NCBI RefSeq assembly: GCF_900112975.1
Contig: NZ_FONQ01000010.1
Coordinates: 61,801-125,800 of the forward strand
Reading direction: 5' to 3'
Length of the DNA stretch: 64,000 bases
From: Flavobacterium xueshanense
GTDB lineage: Bacteria; Bacteroidota; Bacteroidia; Flavobacteriales; Flavobacteriaceae
The notes beneath the pieces are model-generated. The model ran no database searches. It saw nothing but the letters and a program-made list of their open reading frames with translations, and had not been told where the DNA came from. The stretch's first letter is position 1. Each line of letters begins with the position of its first letter. Below are positions 16,612 to 24,751 of the stretch, piece by piece. Made by a program: the position numbers and the translations under genes.

Positions 16612-16725
16612 TCAAATTTTATCAAAACTTTTTTTTAAGAAAGCCGTTAATGCCTCTCCTTATTAATAGGTTTTGATAGGCTTTTGCTAAGTTTACTGTA
16701 TCGGTTACTGGTCTGTTTAACGTAC
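16612..16725 (-). pseudogene. fossil of an htpG 3' end
   Basis: On the minus strand this stretch reads LAKAYQNLLI and then, after a one-base frameshift, GEALTAFLKKSFDKI followed by TGA (complement of 16612-16614). The intact HtpG encoded at 27671-29572 ends LAKLSQNLLKGEALTAFVKRSFELIK. The match runs up to the stop codon, with about 14/16 bases identical across the GEALT segment. It is too short and too broken to be expressed. It sits in the 207-base gap between the TonB-type barrel gene and the DUF2254 gene. The upstream limit near 16725 is approximate. Confidence 0.8.
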
Positions 16726-16790
16726 AAAGCAAGCTAAATCTATCGGATAAGGACATATTTAGGCTAAATTTACCTATTGAAATTTAAATT

Positions 16791-18341
16791 ATGGTACAAA
16801 AATTAAGACAGCGGGTCAAGAATATATTGGAACATCAAATAAAACATCTGGGCACATTTACCAGTGGTATTTATGCGTTTATTATTGGTTCTGTTTTATT
16901 GACAATTGACTATTATGTTGATTTTGGAATGAAATTCAAAATCAATGAAATGGAAATTTACAATCGGCTAATTCCGGTTTCTACGATTTTAATCTCTATT
17001 CTTATTGGAATTTCATTAACTACCTTCTCTGTTATTTTTGTTGTAATGCAACTCGCATCTTCTCAGTTTTCACCCCGAATTTTGAGACATTTTTTATCAA
17101 ATAATATTAAAATGCAACAATTTATCGGATTATTTGTGGGTACAATTTCGTTGTGTGTGTTACCTCAATTGGCTTCTGTTTTTTACCAAACTTCTTTTCT
17201 TTTAACACTTACCACAGGCTCTCTTCTTGCATTTTATTGTTTAGTATGGTCTTATCCTAACATGATTAGTTATTTAAGTATAAACATGAATGTCTCCAGT
17301 ATAACAAATGGAATTAAATCGGAAATGGTTGAAGAGATCAATGTGTTGTATCAGGAAAATTGGAGTGTTGGAAAAAATCTGCTTTACAAACGTTCCAAAA
17401 TAAACCAAAATAAATTTCAAATAAAAATCGTAAGCCCATTTGAAACGGGCTATTTGGATAGCGTGAATTATAAAAAATTGGAAAAAATAACGGAATATAT
17501 CAGTAGTTCTGATGTGGGATTATTTTTTGAAAACGCATATCAAAAACCTATTGTAGGGGAATTTATTATGAAAGATACCACTACGCTTATGGTATTAGTT
17601 TTTAGTGAGGAACTCCAAATGAATCAGATAATTCGTTTGAAGAAAGATGTAGGAGCGATTGTCAGTAATACTTTTAGAGTTAAATTGTTTAGAAGTCATA
17701 CTCAAGATGTGAATTTTGGTGTGAGAAAATTGGTAGACATTGCCATAAAAGCCATTTCTCCTGCGGTTAATGATCCAACTACCTGTTTAAATTGTATAGA
17801 CCAAATAGGGGAAATAGCAAAAGAATTAGCAATACGAGAATTCCCTTCAACAGATTCTAGGACTTTAGGGTCTAAAAAAATACAAGTAAATGAATTTAAT
17901 TTTGAAGAATTTATTGACTTTTGCTATGATCAGATTTTTCAGTGGGGAAAGGAGGATCCTACCGTGGTTAAAAGAATTCTTCGATCAATCAGGATTATTT
18001 TACCATTAGTTGACAATCCTTTTAATTTGAAAATTTTAATTCAACAAGTTGAAGAAATGGATCTTCTTGAAATTTATAACTTGTCACAATACAAAAAAGG
18101 AAAGCTAAAAATCTCAAAGGAAAAATTAGTAATTGTAGAGAAGGAATTGTCCAGATTTAGGCAAAAAGCAAAATTGCAAATTACAAAACTAGAGCTAAAA
18201 GGAGTTCTCTATCACTATGAGATAAATCATTATTCCGATAATTTAGAAATTACAACTGCTGAATTTGAGGCAATTGAATATCTTAAAGCCTACAAAACTG
18301 TAGAGGAAACTATTTATAAAAATGGAAATGATCTTGAATAA
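16791..18341 (+). CDS. DUF2254 membrane protein
   Basis: A 516-residue inner-membrane protein resembling DUF2254. It has four N-terminal hydrophobic segments (about 25-45, 62-90, 108-128, 135-160) and a large cytoplasmic-looking C-terminal part. Family-typical stretches are SVIFVVMQLASSQFSPRIL (about 83-101) and KAISPAVNDPTTC (about 322-334). Role unknown; the architecture suggests a channel-like or sensor protein. It is flanked on both sides by gene fossils (htpG 3' end, DUF2721 5' end), which suggests rearrangement around it. Confidence 0.85.
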   Translation: MVQKLRQRVKNILEHQIKHLGTFTSGIYAFIIGSVLLTIDYYVDFGMKFKINEMEIYNRLIPVSTILISILIGISLTTFSVIFVVMQLASSQFSPRILRHFLSNNIKMQQFIGLFVGTISLCVLPQLASVFYQTSFLLTLTTGSLLAFYCLVWSYPNMISYLSINMNVSSITNGIKSEMVEEINVLYQENWSVGKNLLYKRSKINQNKFQIKIVSPFETGYLDSVNYKKLEKITEYISSSDVGLFFENAYQKPIVGEFIMKDTTTLMVLVFSEELQMNQIIRLKKDVGAIVSNTFRVKLFRSHTQDVNFGVRKLVDIAIKAISPAVNDPTTCLNCIDQIGEIAKELAIREFPSTDSRTLGSKKIQVNEFNFEEFIDFCYDQIFQWGKEDPTVVKRILRSIRIILPLVDNPFNLKILIQQVEEMDLLEIYNLSQYKKGKLKISKEKLVIVEKELSRFRQKAKLQITKLELKGVLYHYEINHYSDNLEITTAEFEAIEYLKAYKTVEETIYKNGNDLE

Positions 18342-18419
18342 AAAGATTAAAAACAGACATTTGCCAACGGTAAGTGAAATTTGGTGAATGTTTTGTTGTT
18401 TTGCCAAGAGTACAATAAT

Positions 18420-18493
18420 CAAAATCGTTTTTAAGTCGTTAATGCAACAGTGCAAACCAAAAAAAATGCCAGAGTTTCCATCTGCAAAATCAT
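18420..18493 (-). pseudogene. fossil of a second DUF2721 gene start
   Basis: From an ATG at 18491-18493 the minus strand reads MILQMETLAFFLVCTVALTT then a stop, followed in the same frame by KRF and another stop. The N-terminus matches that of the DUF2721 gene at 14306 (MILQIETFALLF..T) at 8 of the first 15 residues, and most bases over the first 44 also agree. KRF may correspond to NRF of LAYTNRFL. Only about 25-50 codons remain before the DUF2254 stop. I read this as a decayed paralogue. The alignment beyond the first 20 codons is weak. Confidence 0.5.
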
Positions 18494-18539
18494 CTTGTTC
18501 AAAGGTTATGTTTGTTCCTATAATGATTAAAGTAATTTA

Positions 18540-19457
18540 TTAAATAATCCAGTTAAATTTTTGCTCGATAATTCTCGTTTTTTCTTGTTCAATAAATTGT
18601 ATAAACGCTTTTGCTACAGGTGAAAATTTCTTGCCTTTTAGCCAGATTAAATTCCAGTTGGATTGAATAGGTAAGCCTTTAACCGGAATGATTTGCAAGC
18701 TGCCGTTATTGAGTTCGTTTTTTATACCAATTATCGGCATTATAGAACATCCAAGTCCTGCCAATACTGCTTGCTTTACCGCTTCGTTTGAGGTGAGTAC
18801 CATTTTTTTTGAAACCGTTAGCTGGTTTTGCTCTATAAATTTTTCCATTATATATCTGGTTCCAGATCCTTGCTCGCGATAGATTATTGGTAAATTTTCG
18901 ATGATTTTTTTATCCTGAATTCCATTTCCTATTTGTTGATCAATGTTGGCAACAAGGTAAAGAGTATTGGGCATCAATTCTATTTTTTCAATTTGTAAGG
19001 TTTCTGGTAGAACTGAAACTAAAGAAAAATCCACTTCATTCTTTTCTAAATTTTTTAACACTTTTGTTTTATTCGTTACATCAAGAAGTAATTCGACACC
19101 TTGATTTTGTTTCAGAAAATCAGATAAAAAATAAGGTATTACATATTTGCCGGTTGATACAACGGAAATTTTCAATCGTCCGGTCAGTTGTCCTTTAAAT
19201 GCCATTGTTTTATAATTAATGGCATGCACTTCGTTTAATATTTTTTCCGCAGCTATGGCAATTTCTTTCCCAAAATCGGTTACATATAATTTCCGTCCAA
19301 TTACTTCTGTGAGTGGAACATCAAATTGGTCTTGAAAATTCCTTAACTGTATAGATACTGCCGGCTGGGTAAGATGTAGTTCTATTGCCGCCTTCGTAAT
19401 ACTTTTGTTTTGGGTAATTTTTAAAAATACCTGTAATTGGTGGAGCGTATAATTCAT
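18540..19457 (-). CDS. LysR family transcriptional regulator, CbbR/CmpR-like
   Basis: A 305-residue LysR-type DNA-binding protein. The winged helix-turn-helix covers residues about 3-62 (LHQLQVFLKITQNKSITKAA, LTQPAVSIQLRNFQDQF, GRKLYVTDFG). A periplasmic-binding-like effector domain of two lobes follows from about 90. The LTQPAVS-Q and GRKxYxTxxG wording resembles CbbR/CmpR regulators of CO2 fixation and bicarbonate uptake, but that subgroup call is by eye. It is divergent from the icd-...-sbtA run with 87 bases between starts, the classic LysR arrangement, so it probably controls that run and itself. Confidence 0.9.
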   Translation of the reverse strand: MNYTLHQLQVFLKITQNKSITKAAIELHLTQPAVSIQLRNFQDQFDVPLTEVIGRKLYVTDFGKEIAIAAEKILNEVHAINYKTMAFKGQLTGRLKISVVSTGKYVIPYFLSDFLKQNQGVELLLDVTNKTKVLKNLEKNEVDFSLVSVLPETLQIEKIELMPNTLYLVANIDQQIGNGIQDKKIIENLPIIYREQGSGTRYIMEKFIEQNQLTVSKKMVLTSNEAVKQAVLAGLGCSIMPIIGIKNELNNGSLQIIPVKGLPIQSNWNLIWLKGKKFSPVAKAFIQFIEQEKTRIIEQKFNWII

Positions 19458-19523
19458 AAATAATTTTAATGTTTATCATTACAAATATAAATAAAAATTT
19501 ATGGATAGGCCATTTTACCTTTG
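19452..19523 (+). promoter_or_regulatory. divergent LysR-icd control region with -7 element
   Basis: TACCTTTG at 19516-19523 matches TAnnTTTG exactly and lies 21 bases before the icd ATG. A 9-of-10 inverted repeat, ATTCATAAAT (19452-19461) and ATTTATGGAT (19497-19506), spans the centre of the intergenic region and overlaps the LysR start. It is a candidate LysR operator. The -7 element overlaps an in-frame TTG, which argues that translation of icd begins at the later ATG. Confidence 0.5.
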
Positions 19524-19544
19524 GAGAAAATAAATAATAAAGAT

Positions 19545-20981
19545 ATGCAAAGGATAACAATCGCAAAAGGAGACGGAATAGGGCCTGAAATCATGGATGC
19601 TACTCTGAAAATTATCAAAGCTGCAGGAGCGCAGATAGAATTTGATGAAATTGAAGTTGGTGAAAAAGTGTACTTAAAAGGTAATACGTCCGGAATCGAA
19701 AAATCTTCTTGGGAAACGATAATTAATAATAAAGTTTTTCTTAAAGCTCCAATAACGACTCCTCAAGGCGGGGGCTACAAAAGTCTTAATGTTACAACCA
19801 GAAAATTCTTAGGATTGTATTCTAATGTTAGACCATGTATAAGTTTGCATCCTTTTGTGGAAACAAAGCACCCTAAAATGGATATTGTCATAATTCGTGA
19901 AAATGAAGAAGATCTATACGCTGGTATTGAACATCAACAAACCGATGAAGTTATCCAGTGCCTAAAAATTATCAGCCGTCCCGGGTGTGAAAAAATTGTT
20001 CGCTATGCTTTTGAATATGCCAAACAATATGGGAGGAAAAAAGTGACTTGTTTTACGAAAGACAATATTATGAAGCAAACTGACGGATTATTCCATGAAG
20101 TGTTTGATGAGTTAGCTAAAGAATATACTGAAATTGAAAACGAGCACTGGATTATAGATATTGGTGCTGCAAAGATGAGTGATACACCCGAAGATTTCGA
20201 TGTCATAGTTACTTTAAATTTATATGGTGATGTGATTTCAGATATTGCCGCGCAAATTGCAGGCTCTGTGGGATTGGCAGGTTCAGCTAATATTGGGGAA
20301 GAATGTGCCATGTTTGAGGCAATTCATGGATCGGCGCCTAGAAGGGCTGGACAAAATGTAGCGAATCCTTCGGGATTGTTGCAAGGAGCAGTAATGATGT
20401 TAAATCACATGGGGCAAAACGAGGTGGCCAGTAAAATACAGAACGCATGGTTAAAAACTCTGGAAGATGGTATTCATACGTATGATATATTTAAAGAAGG
20501 GGTAAGTAGCGTAAAAGTTGGAACTGCGGAATTTGCGGATGCAGTTATCTTAAATTTAGGGCAAAAACCGAAACAGCTTCCTGCGGTAGATTATAAAAAT
20601 GGTCAACCTCTACATCTACCAAAATATAAGAAAAGACCAGCTGCTAAAAAAGATTTGGTCGGTCATGATGTTTTTGTGCATTGGAATGGAACTGAACCTG
20701 ATGTATTAGCAGAGATGCTTAAAAATATAGGAACTGTAAACTTAAAACTTAATATGATTACCAATAGAGGAATCAAAGTTTGGCCAGAAGGATTTAAACA
20801 AACATTTTGTACGGATCACTGGAGATGTCGTTTTAAAGCTGAGGATGGCAAAATAGTTAGTAAGAATGAAATTATTGAATTGTTACAGCAATTTATAGAT
20901 GCGGATATTGATAGTATCAAAACTGAAAATTTATATAAGTTTGATGGTAAAATTGCATTTTCATTGGGTCAGGGTCAATAA
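19545..20981 (+). CDS. icd: NADP-dependent isocitrate dehydrogenase (Rickettsia/Thermus type)
   Basis: Oxidatively decarboxylates isocitrate to 2-oxoglutarate and CO2, and can run in reverse with CO2. About 478 residues: a standard IDH/IMDH core (GDGIGPEIMDATLKII, YSNVRPC, RENEEDLYAG, NLYGDVISDIAAQIAGS, EAIHGSAPRRAG) of about 335 residues. A C-terminal domain of about 140 residues (LKLNMITNRGIKVWPEG..TDHWRCRF) follows, as in the Thermus/Rickettsia-like TIGR02924 group. I chose the ATG at 19545; a TTG 24 bases upstream is inside the -7 element. It is not with other TCA-cycle genes but heads the putative bicarbonate run, under a divergent LysR regulator. Confidence 0.9.
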   Translation: MQRITIAKGDGIGPEIMDATLKIIKAAGAQIEFDEIEVGEKVYLKGNTSGIEKSSWETIINNKVFLKAPITTPQGGGYKSLNVTTRKFLGLYSNVRPCISLHPFVETKHPKMDIVIIRENEEDLYAGIEHQQTDEVIQCLKIISRPGCEKIVRYAFEYAKQYGRKKVTCFTKDNIMKQTDGLFHEVFDELAKEYTEIENEHWIIDIGAAKMSDTPEDFDVIVTLNLYGDVISDIAAQIAGSVGLAGSANIGEECAMFEAIHGSAPRRAGQNVANPSGLLQGAVMMLNHMGQNEVASKIQNAWLKTLEDGIHTYDIFKEGVSSVKVGTAEFADAVILNLGQKPKQLPAVDYKNGQPLHLPKYKKRPAAKKDLVGHDVFVHWNGTEPDVLAEMLKNIGTVNLKLNMITNRGIKVWPEGFKQTFCTDHWRCRFKAEDGKIVSKNEIIELLQQFIDADIDSIKTENLYKFDGKIAFSLGQGQ

Positions 20982-21095
20982 AAAATGATTTAGCCACTAT
21001 TTATTTGAGAAAGGATATGCCATTGGGTGGGGAAAAGAATTTAATAGGAGTAGGTTTTTGCTAATCTTTTCGTTAAAGAAAAAAAAATAATTATT

Positions 21096-21257
21096 ATGAA
21101 AAACAAAAATATTAGTTTGTTCATTGGAGCGATATGGCTCATCTGTGGAATCCTCTTGACTTTCCTTGAGCCTAAAAACATCTTTTTTACTTTGTTTTTG
21201 GGAATCGGAATATTTTTTACTACTTACAAATTACCAAAAACTCAAAAATTATTATAA
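21096..21257 (+). CDS. 53-aa membrane protein
   Basis: A short reading frame that starts with ATG after AATTATT and ends 7 bases before the next gene. The peptide MKNKNISLFIGAIWLICGIL...LGIGIFFTTYKLPKTQKLL has two hydrophobic segments (about 8-24 and 29-43) with a short Glu-Pro-Lys-Asn turn and a basic C-terminus, a two-helix hairpin. Compact spacing in the run supports it being real. Function unknown; as neighbour of an SbtA-type transporter it could be a small accessory subunit, which is a guess. Confidence 0.7.
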   Translation: MKNKNISLFIGAIWLICGILLTFLEPKNIFFTLFLGIGIFFTTYKLPKTQKLL

Positions 21258-21264
21258 AATAGCT

Positions 21265-21567
21265 ATGGAAAAAGAATATCAATTTAAGCTAGTTGAAGGT
21301 CAATTCGCACCATCAGAAGCCGGTAAAGTACTGTTTTCGTTAATCAATAATAAGATTAATTATCATAATTTAGAAAAATTTAGTAATCAAATTCGATTTG
21401 ATGAAGACAATTTGCATTCAAAAACAAGGCTCGAAATTCTTTCTGAGGCCTCAGCTTACATCAAAGATCTCATCAGTGAAGCATCCTTAAAAAATATGGA
21501 GCTAAAAATTGAAGGTGTGATTCAAATTGTACTCCTACCCAAAAGCAAAACAGAAGTGGATGTTTAA
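21265..21567 (+). CDS. 100-aa conserved hypothetical protein
   Basis: A soluble 100-residue protein without cysteine or signal peptide. It begins MEKEYQFKLVEGQFAPSEAG, has a helical middle (KINYHNLEKFSNQIRFDED, LEILSEASAYIKDLI) and ends in a beta-like IEGVIQIVLLP. The frame is open 99 bases upstream, but that part overlaps the membrane-protein gene and looks non-coding. The start at 21265 follows the preceding stop by 7 bases. It lacks the signature of the PII-like SbtB that partners SbtA in cyanobacteria. Function unknown. The next gene overlaps its end by 8 bases. Confidence 0.75.
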   Translation: MEKEYQFKLVEGQFAPSEAGKVLFSLINNKINYHNLEKFSNQIRFDEDNLHSKTRLEILSEASAYIKDLISEASLKNMELKIEGVIQIVLLPKSKTEVDV

Positions 21568-22396
21568 AGACAGGAAATTGCTTATTGCAACTAAACATCA
21601 AAAAGAGCAGGTGATTGCTCCAATTTTTGAAAAAGGTTTAGGTGTTCACTGTTTTGTTCCTGAAAATTATGATTCGGATATTTTTGGCACTTTTTCAGGT
21701 GAAGTGGAGCGAAAAAACACGGCAGTGGAAACTGTCAGAGCTAAATGTTTGGCGGCAATGGAGGAATTTGATTGCGATTTAGGAATAGCCAGCGAAGGTT
21801 CCTTTGGGTCACATCCCTCGATTTTTTTTGCGCAGGCCGATGATGAGTTTATAATTTTTATCGATAAAAAAAACGACTTAGAAATCATTGCCAGAGAACT
21901 CAGTTTGGAGACTAATTTTTATGGAGAAAATATTTCTAGTAAAGAAATGCTCTTGGATTTTGCAAACAGGATTCGATTTCCCAGCCATGCCATAATTTTG
22001 AGATGCAAGCCGGATGACCTAACTGCGATAAGTAAAGGGATTACTATAATGAGTCAATTGGAGGATACTTTTCAGCACCTTATGAACGTATATGGTAGTG
22101 TTTATGCTGAAACCGATATGCGTGCCCAGTACAACCCCACTCGTATGGATGTGATAAAAGTAGCGGCACAAAAATTATTGGAAACTATAAAAACCGAATG
22201 TCCCAGTTGCAAAACTCCAGGTTTTAGTGTTACAGATATGAAACAGGGCTTGCCTTGTTCATGGTGTTCAGCGCCCACAAGATCTACCTTAAGTTTTATT
22301 TACAGTTGTAAGAAGTGCTCTTTTAGTTCTGAAAAAATGTATCCCCATCAAAAAATAACCGAAGAACCAGGATTTTGTGATTTCTGTAACCCTTAA
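21560..22396 (+). CDS. DUF6671 family protein with two zinc ribbons
   Basis: A 278-residue soluble protein. The N-terminal part (about 1-200) has the DUF6671-like stretches RKLLIATKHQKEQVIAP, RKNTAVETVRAKC, LGIASEGSFGSHPSIFFAQAD and YNPTRMDVIKVAAQKLL. The last 70 residues carry four CxxC pairs (CPSC, CSWC, CKKC, CDFC), which should bind two zinc ions. I chose the ATG at 21560, where MFKDRKLLIATKH begins; an upstream extension of 11 codons lies inside the preceding gene. It overlaps its upstream neighbour by 8 bases and ends 3 bases before sua5. The biochemical role is unknown to me. Confidence 0.82.
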   Translation: MFKDRKLLIATKHQKEQVIAPIFEKGLGVHCFVPENYDSDIFGTFSGEVERKNTAVETVRAKCLAAMEEFDCDLGIASEGSFGSHPSIFFAQADDEFIIFIDKKNDLEIIARELSLETNFYGENISSKEMLLDFANRIRFPSHAIILRCKPDDLTAISKGITIMSQLEDTFQHLMNVYGSVYAETDMRAQYNPTRMDVIKVAAQKLLETIKTECPSCKTPGFSVTDMKQGLPCSWCSAPTRSTLSFIYSCKKCSFSSEKMYPHQKITEEPGFCDFCNP

Positions 22397-22399
22397 GAT

Positions 22400-23359
22400 A
22401 TGAATATAATCAGTAGTTCGATTCCAAAAGCTGTTGCGCTTTTAAATCAGGAGCAAATCATAGGAATTCCTACCGAAACGGTGTATGGTTTAGCCGGAAA
22501 CATTTACAGTTCTAAGGCGGTAGAACGTATATTTGCGATTAAAAAACGGCCGTTTTTTAATCCGTTAATTGTTCATATAAAATCCGCAACTGCCCTTTCT
22601 GAAATAGCGAGAGACATTCCTGAAAAAGCCGCCTTGCTAGCGAAAGCTTTCTGGCCGGGACCTTTAACTTTGGTTTTAAAAAAGCAAATTGCCATTCCGG
22701 ATTTAGTTACCGGTGGTAAAGATACAGTAGCAGTCAGAGTTCCAAATCACCCAGTAATCTTAGCGCTGCTGAATCAGTTAGCCTATCCTTTAGCGGCTCC
22801 AAGTGCTAATCCTTTTGGCGCTATTAGTCCAACTACGGCAGCACATGTCGCCGGCTATTTTGAAGAGGTGTTGCCAATGGTTTTGGATGGAGGAGCTTGT
22901 CAAAGGGGAATAGAATCGACCATCATAGGATTTGAAAACGGAAAGCCTATTTTATACCGCTTGGGTTCTTTGGCAATAGAGGATATTGAAGCAATTGTAG
23001 GGCCGGTAAAAATGATTACCCATGATGATATTGCTCCAGCGGCACCAGGCATGTTTTCTAAGCACTATGCGCCTTTGACGACGACTTTTTTGACAACTGA
23101 TGTGAAGAAGAAGCTGACAACGTTTCCGGATCAAAAAATAGGAGTTTTAGTATTCCAAAAAGGGATTGATGATCCAAAAATTGTTCAACAAGAAATTTTA
23201 TCTTCAACAGGAAATTTAGCAGAAGCAGCTTCGCAATTGTATGCTGCTTTGCATCGATTGGATAATTGCCATCTCGACTGTATCATAGCGGAACGATTTC
23301 CAGATGTTGGCTTAGGCAAAACGATAAACGACCGATTGCAAAGAGCCACAAAAAAATAA
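22400..23359 (+). CDS. L-threonylcarbamoyladenylate synthase, Sua5 type
   Basis: Makes threonylcarbamoyl-AMP from threonine, bicarbonate and ATP, the first step of the tRNA t6A modification. It has 319 residues: a YrdC-fold domain (about 5-195) with IPTETVYGLAGN, KKRPFFNPLIVHI, PSANPFGAISPTTAAHV and GIESTIIGF, followed by a C-terminal Sua5 domain (about 220-318) starting at APGMFSKHYAP. The two-domain length is normal for Sua5. It lies 3 bases after the DUF6671 gene and 3 bases before the dihydroorotase-like gene, so it is firmly in the operon. Whether the genome has another TsaC/Sua5 gene cannot be told here. Confidence 0.92.
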   Translation: MNIISSSIPKAVALLNQEQIIGIPTETVYGLAGNIYSSKAVERIFAIKKRPFFNPLIVHIKSATALSEIARDIPEKAALLAKAFWPGPLTLVLKKQIAIPDLVTGGKDTVAVRVPNHPVILALLNQLAYPLAAPSANPFGAISPTTAAHVAGYFEEVLPMVLDGGACQRGIESTIIGFENGKPILYRLGSLAIEDIEAIVGPVKMITHDDIAPAAPGMFSKHYAPLTTTFLTTDVKKKLTTFPDQKIGVLVFQKGIDDPKIVQQEILSSTGNLAEAASQLYAALHRLDNCHLDCIIAERFPDVGLGKTINDRLQRATKK

Positions 23360-23362
23360 TAT

Positions 23363-24715
23363 ATGGATACTATTATCAGAAACGCAACTGTAGTTAACGA
23401 AGGTCAAATACGTGTTTTAGATGTGTTGATATCAGCAGAAAGAATTGAAAAGATAGCTCCATCGATTGTCGTAAACCCAGCTAAAAAAATCATCGAAATT
23501 GACGCAACAGGACTTTATCTGCTTCCGGGAGTCATTGACGATCAGGTTCATTTTAGAGATCCCGGATTAACTCATAAAGGCACCCTTTTTACGGAATCTG
23601 TTGCAGCTGTGGCTGGCGGTATCACCTCCTTTATGGATATGCCCAACACGATTCCCAATACGCTGACACAAGAATTATTAGAAGAAAAATACACGATGGC
23701 GGCGGAGAAATCAATTGCTAATTATTCGTTTTTTATGGGTATTTCAAAAAATAACTTGGAAGAAGCTTTAAAAACAAATACCGAAAATGTATGTGGAATT
23801 ACGGATGATGGGCTTTATTTTAATAATGATGAGGGGATTTTAGCCAATTACCCGGAATTTTTGGAGCAACTTTTTTCAAGAACCGATACCTTGGTAGCTT
23901 TGCACAGCGAAGATGATTTGCTTATAAAAAAGAATACGGAGGATTATAAACGACTTTACGGAACTGAAATTCCTTTTTTTTATCATTCCCTTATTCGGGA
24001 TGAGGAAGTTTGCCTAAAAGCTACCAAGAGAGTGTTTTCTATTGCTGAAAAATACCACACTCGCTTACATTTATTTCATATCTCAACTTTGGCGGAAGCC
24101 AAATTATTCGATAATACGGTACCTATTCGAGATAAACGAATCACCGCCGAGGCTTGTGTGCATCATCTTTGGTTTTCAGATGCCGATTATGATATACTAG
24201 GCTCTAAAATTAAATGGAATCCCTCCATAAAAACAGAGCAAGATAGAAAAGGTTTGCTGCAGTACCTGCTCAATAATTCAATAGATATTATTGCAACGGA
24301 TCATGCTCCTCATACAGTTGCCGAAAAAGCAGGAAATTATTTTCAGGCGCATTCAGGCGGACCATTAGCGCAGCATGCTCTTTTAGCAATGTTAGAATTA
24401 TTTCATCGTGGCGAAATTCCTTTGGAGAAAATTGTGGAAAAAATGAGCCATAATGTAGCGGAAATTTACAGAATTAAAGAACGAGGTTATATAAGGGAGG
24501 GCTATTTTGCCGATTTAGTTTTAGTCAATTTAAATAAAAAACAGGAAGTAACTCCGGACTCTATTCTATATAAATGCAAATGGTCTCCTTTTGTAGGACA
24601 GGTTTTTTCAAGCAGTATCAATTCAACTTTTGTAAATGGAAATTTGGTGTATGATAATAGACTTGTAAAGACAGATGTAAAAGGAAAAAGATTAAAATTT
24701 GAAAAGATAAGATAA
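23363..24715 (+). CDS. dihydroorotase-like amidohydrolase lacking the bridging lysine
   Basis: A 450-residue member of the dihydroorotase branch, closest in wording to the Bacteroidetes enzyme (VIDDQVHFRDPGLTHKGT, VHHLWFSDADYD, IKWNPSIKTEQDR, ATDHAPHT, RGYIREGYFADLVLVN). Metal-site residues His63, His181, His236/239 and Asp313 are present. At the position of the carboxylated lysine (GLKLFLGSSTGN in the P. gingivalis enzyme, recalled from memory) this protein reads GITDDGLYFNN, with Thr147 in place of the lysine. It is therefore either a mono-metal or altered enzyme, or a non-catalytic paralogue. I leave the pyrC symbol off. It lies 3 bases after sua5 and 36 bases before the SbtA gene. Confidence 0.85.
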   Translation: MDTIIRNATVVNEGQIRVLDVLISAERIEKIAPSIVVNPAKKIIEIDATGLYLLPGVIDDQVHFRDPGLTHKGTLFTESVAAVAGGITSFMDMPNTIPNTLTQELLEEKYTMAAEKSIANYSFFMGISKNNLEEALKTNTENVCGITDDGLYFNNDEGILANYPEFLEQLFSRTDTLVALHSEDDLLIKKNTEDYKRLYGTEIPFFYHSLIRDEEVCLKATKRVFSIAEKYHTRLHLFHISTLAEAKLFDNTVPIRDKRITAEACVHHLWFSDADYDILGSKIKWNPSIKTEQDRKGLLQYLLNNSIDIIATDHAPHTVAEKAGNYFQAHSGGPLAQHALLAMLELFHRGEIPLEKIVEKMSHNVAEIYRIKERGYIREGYFADLVLVNLNKKQEVTPDSILYKCKWSPFVGQVFSSSINSTFVNGNLVYDNRLVKTDVKGKRLKFEKIR

Positions 24716-24751
24716 TCAAAATGTATAAAATAATTTTAAAATAATTAAAAT

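Noticed and set aside
18243..18455. 70-codon minus-strand frame overlapping the end of the DUF2254 gene
   Set aside because: It starts with TTG, overlaps a well-supported gene, and is partly explained by the DUF2721 relic in another frame.
21265..21567. SbtB-like PII regulator of SbtA
   Set aside because: The 100-aa protein has about the right length but lacks the PII T-loop and nucleotide-binding patterns that I can recognise; left as hypothetical.
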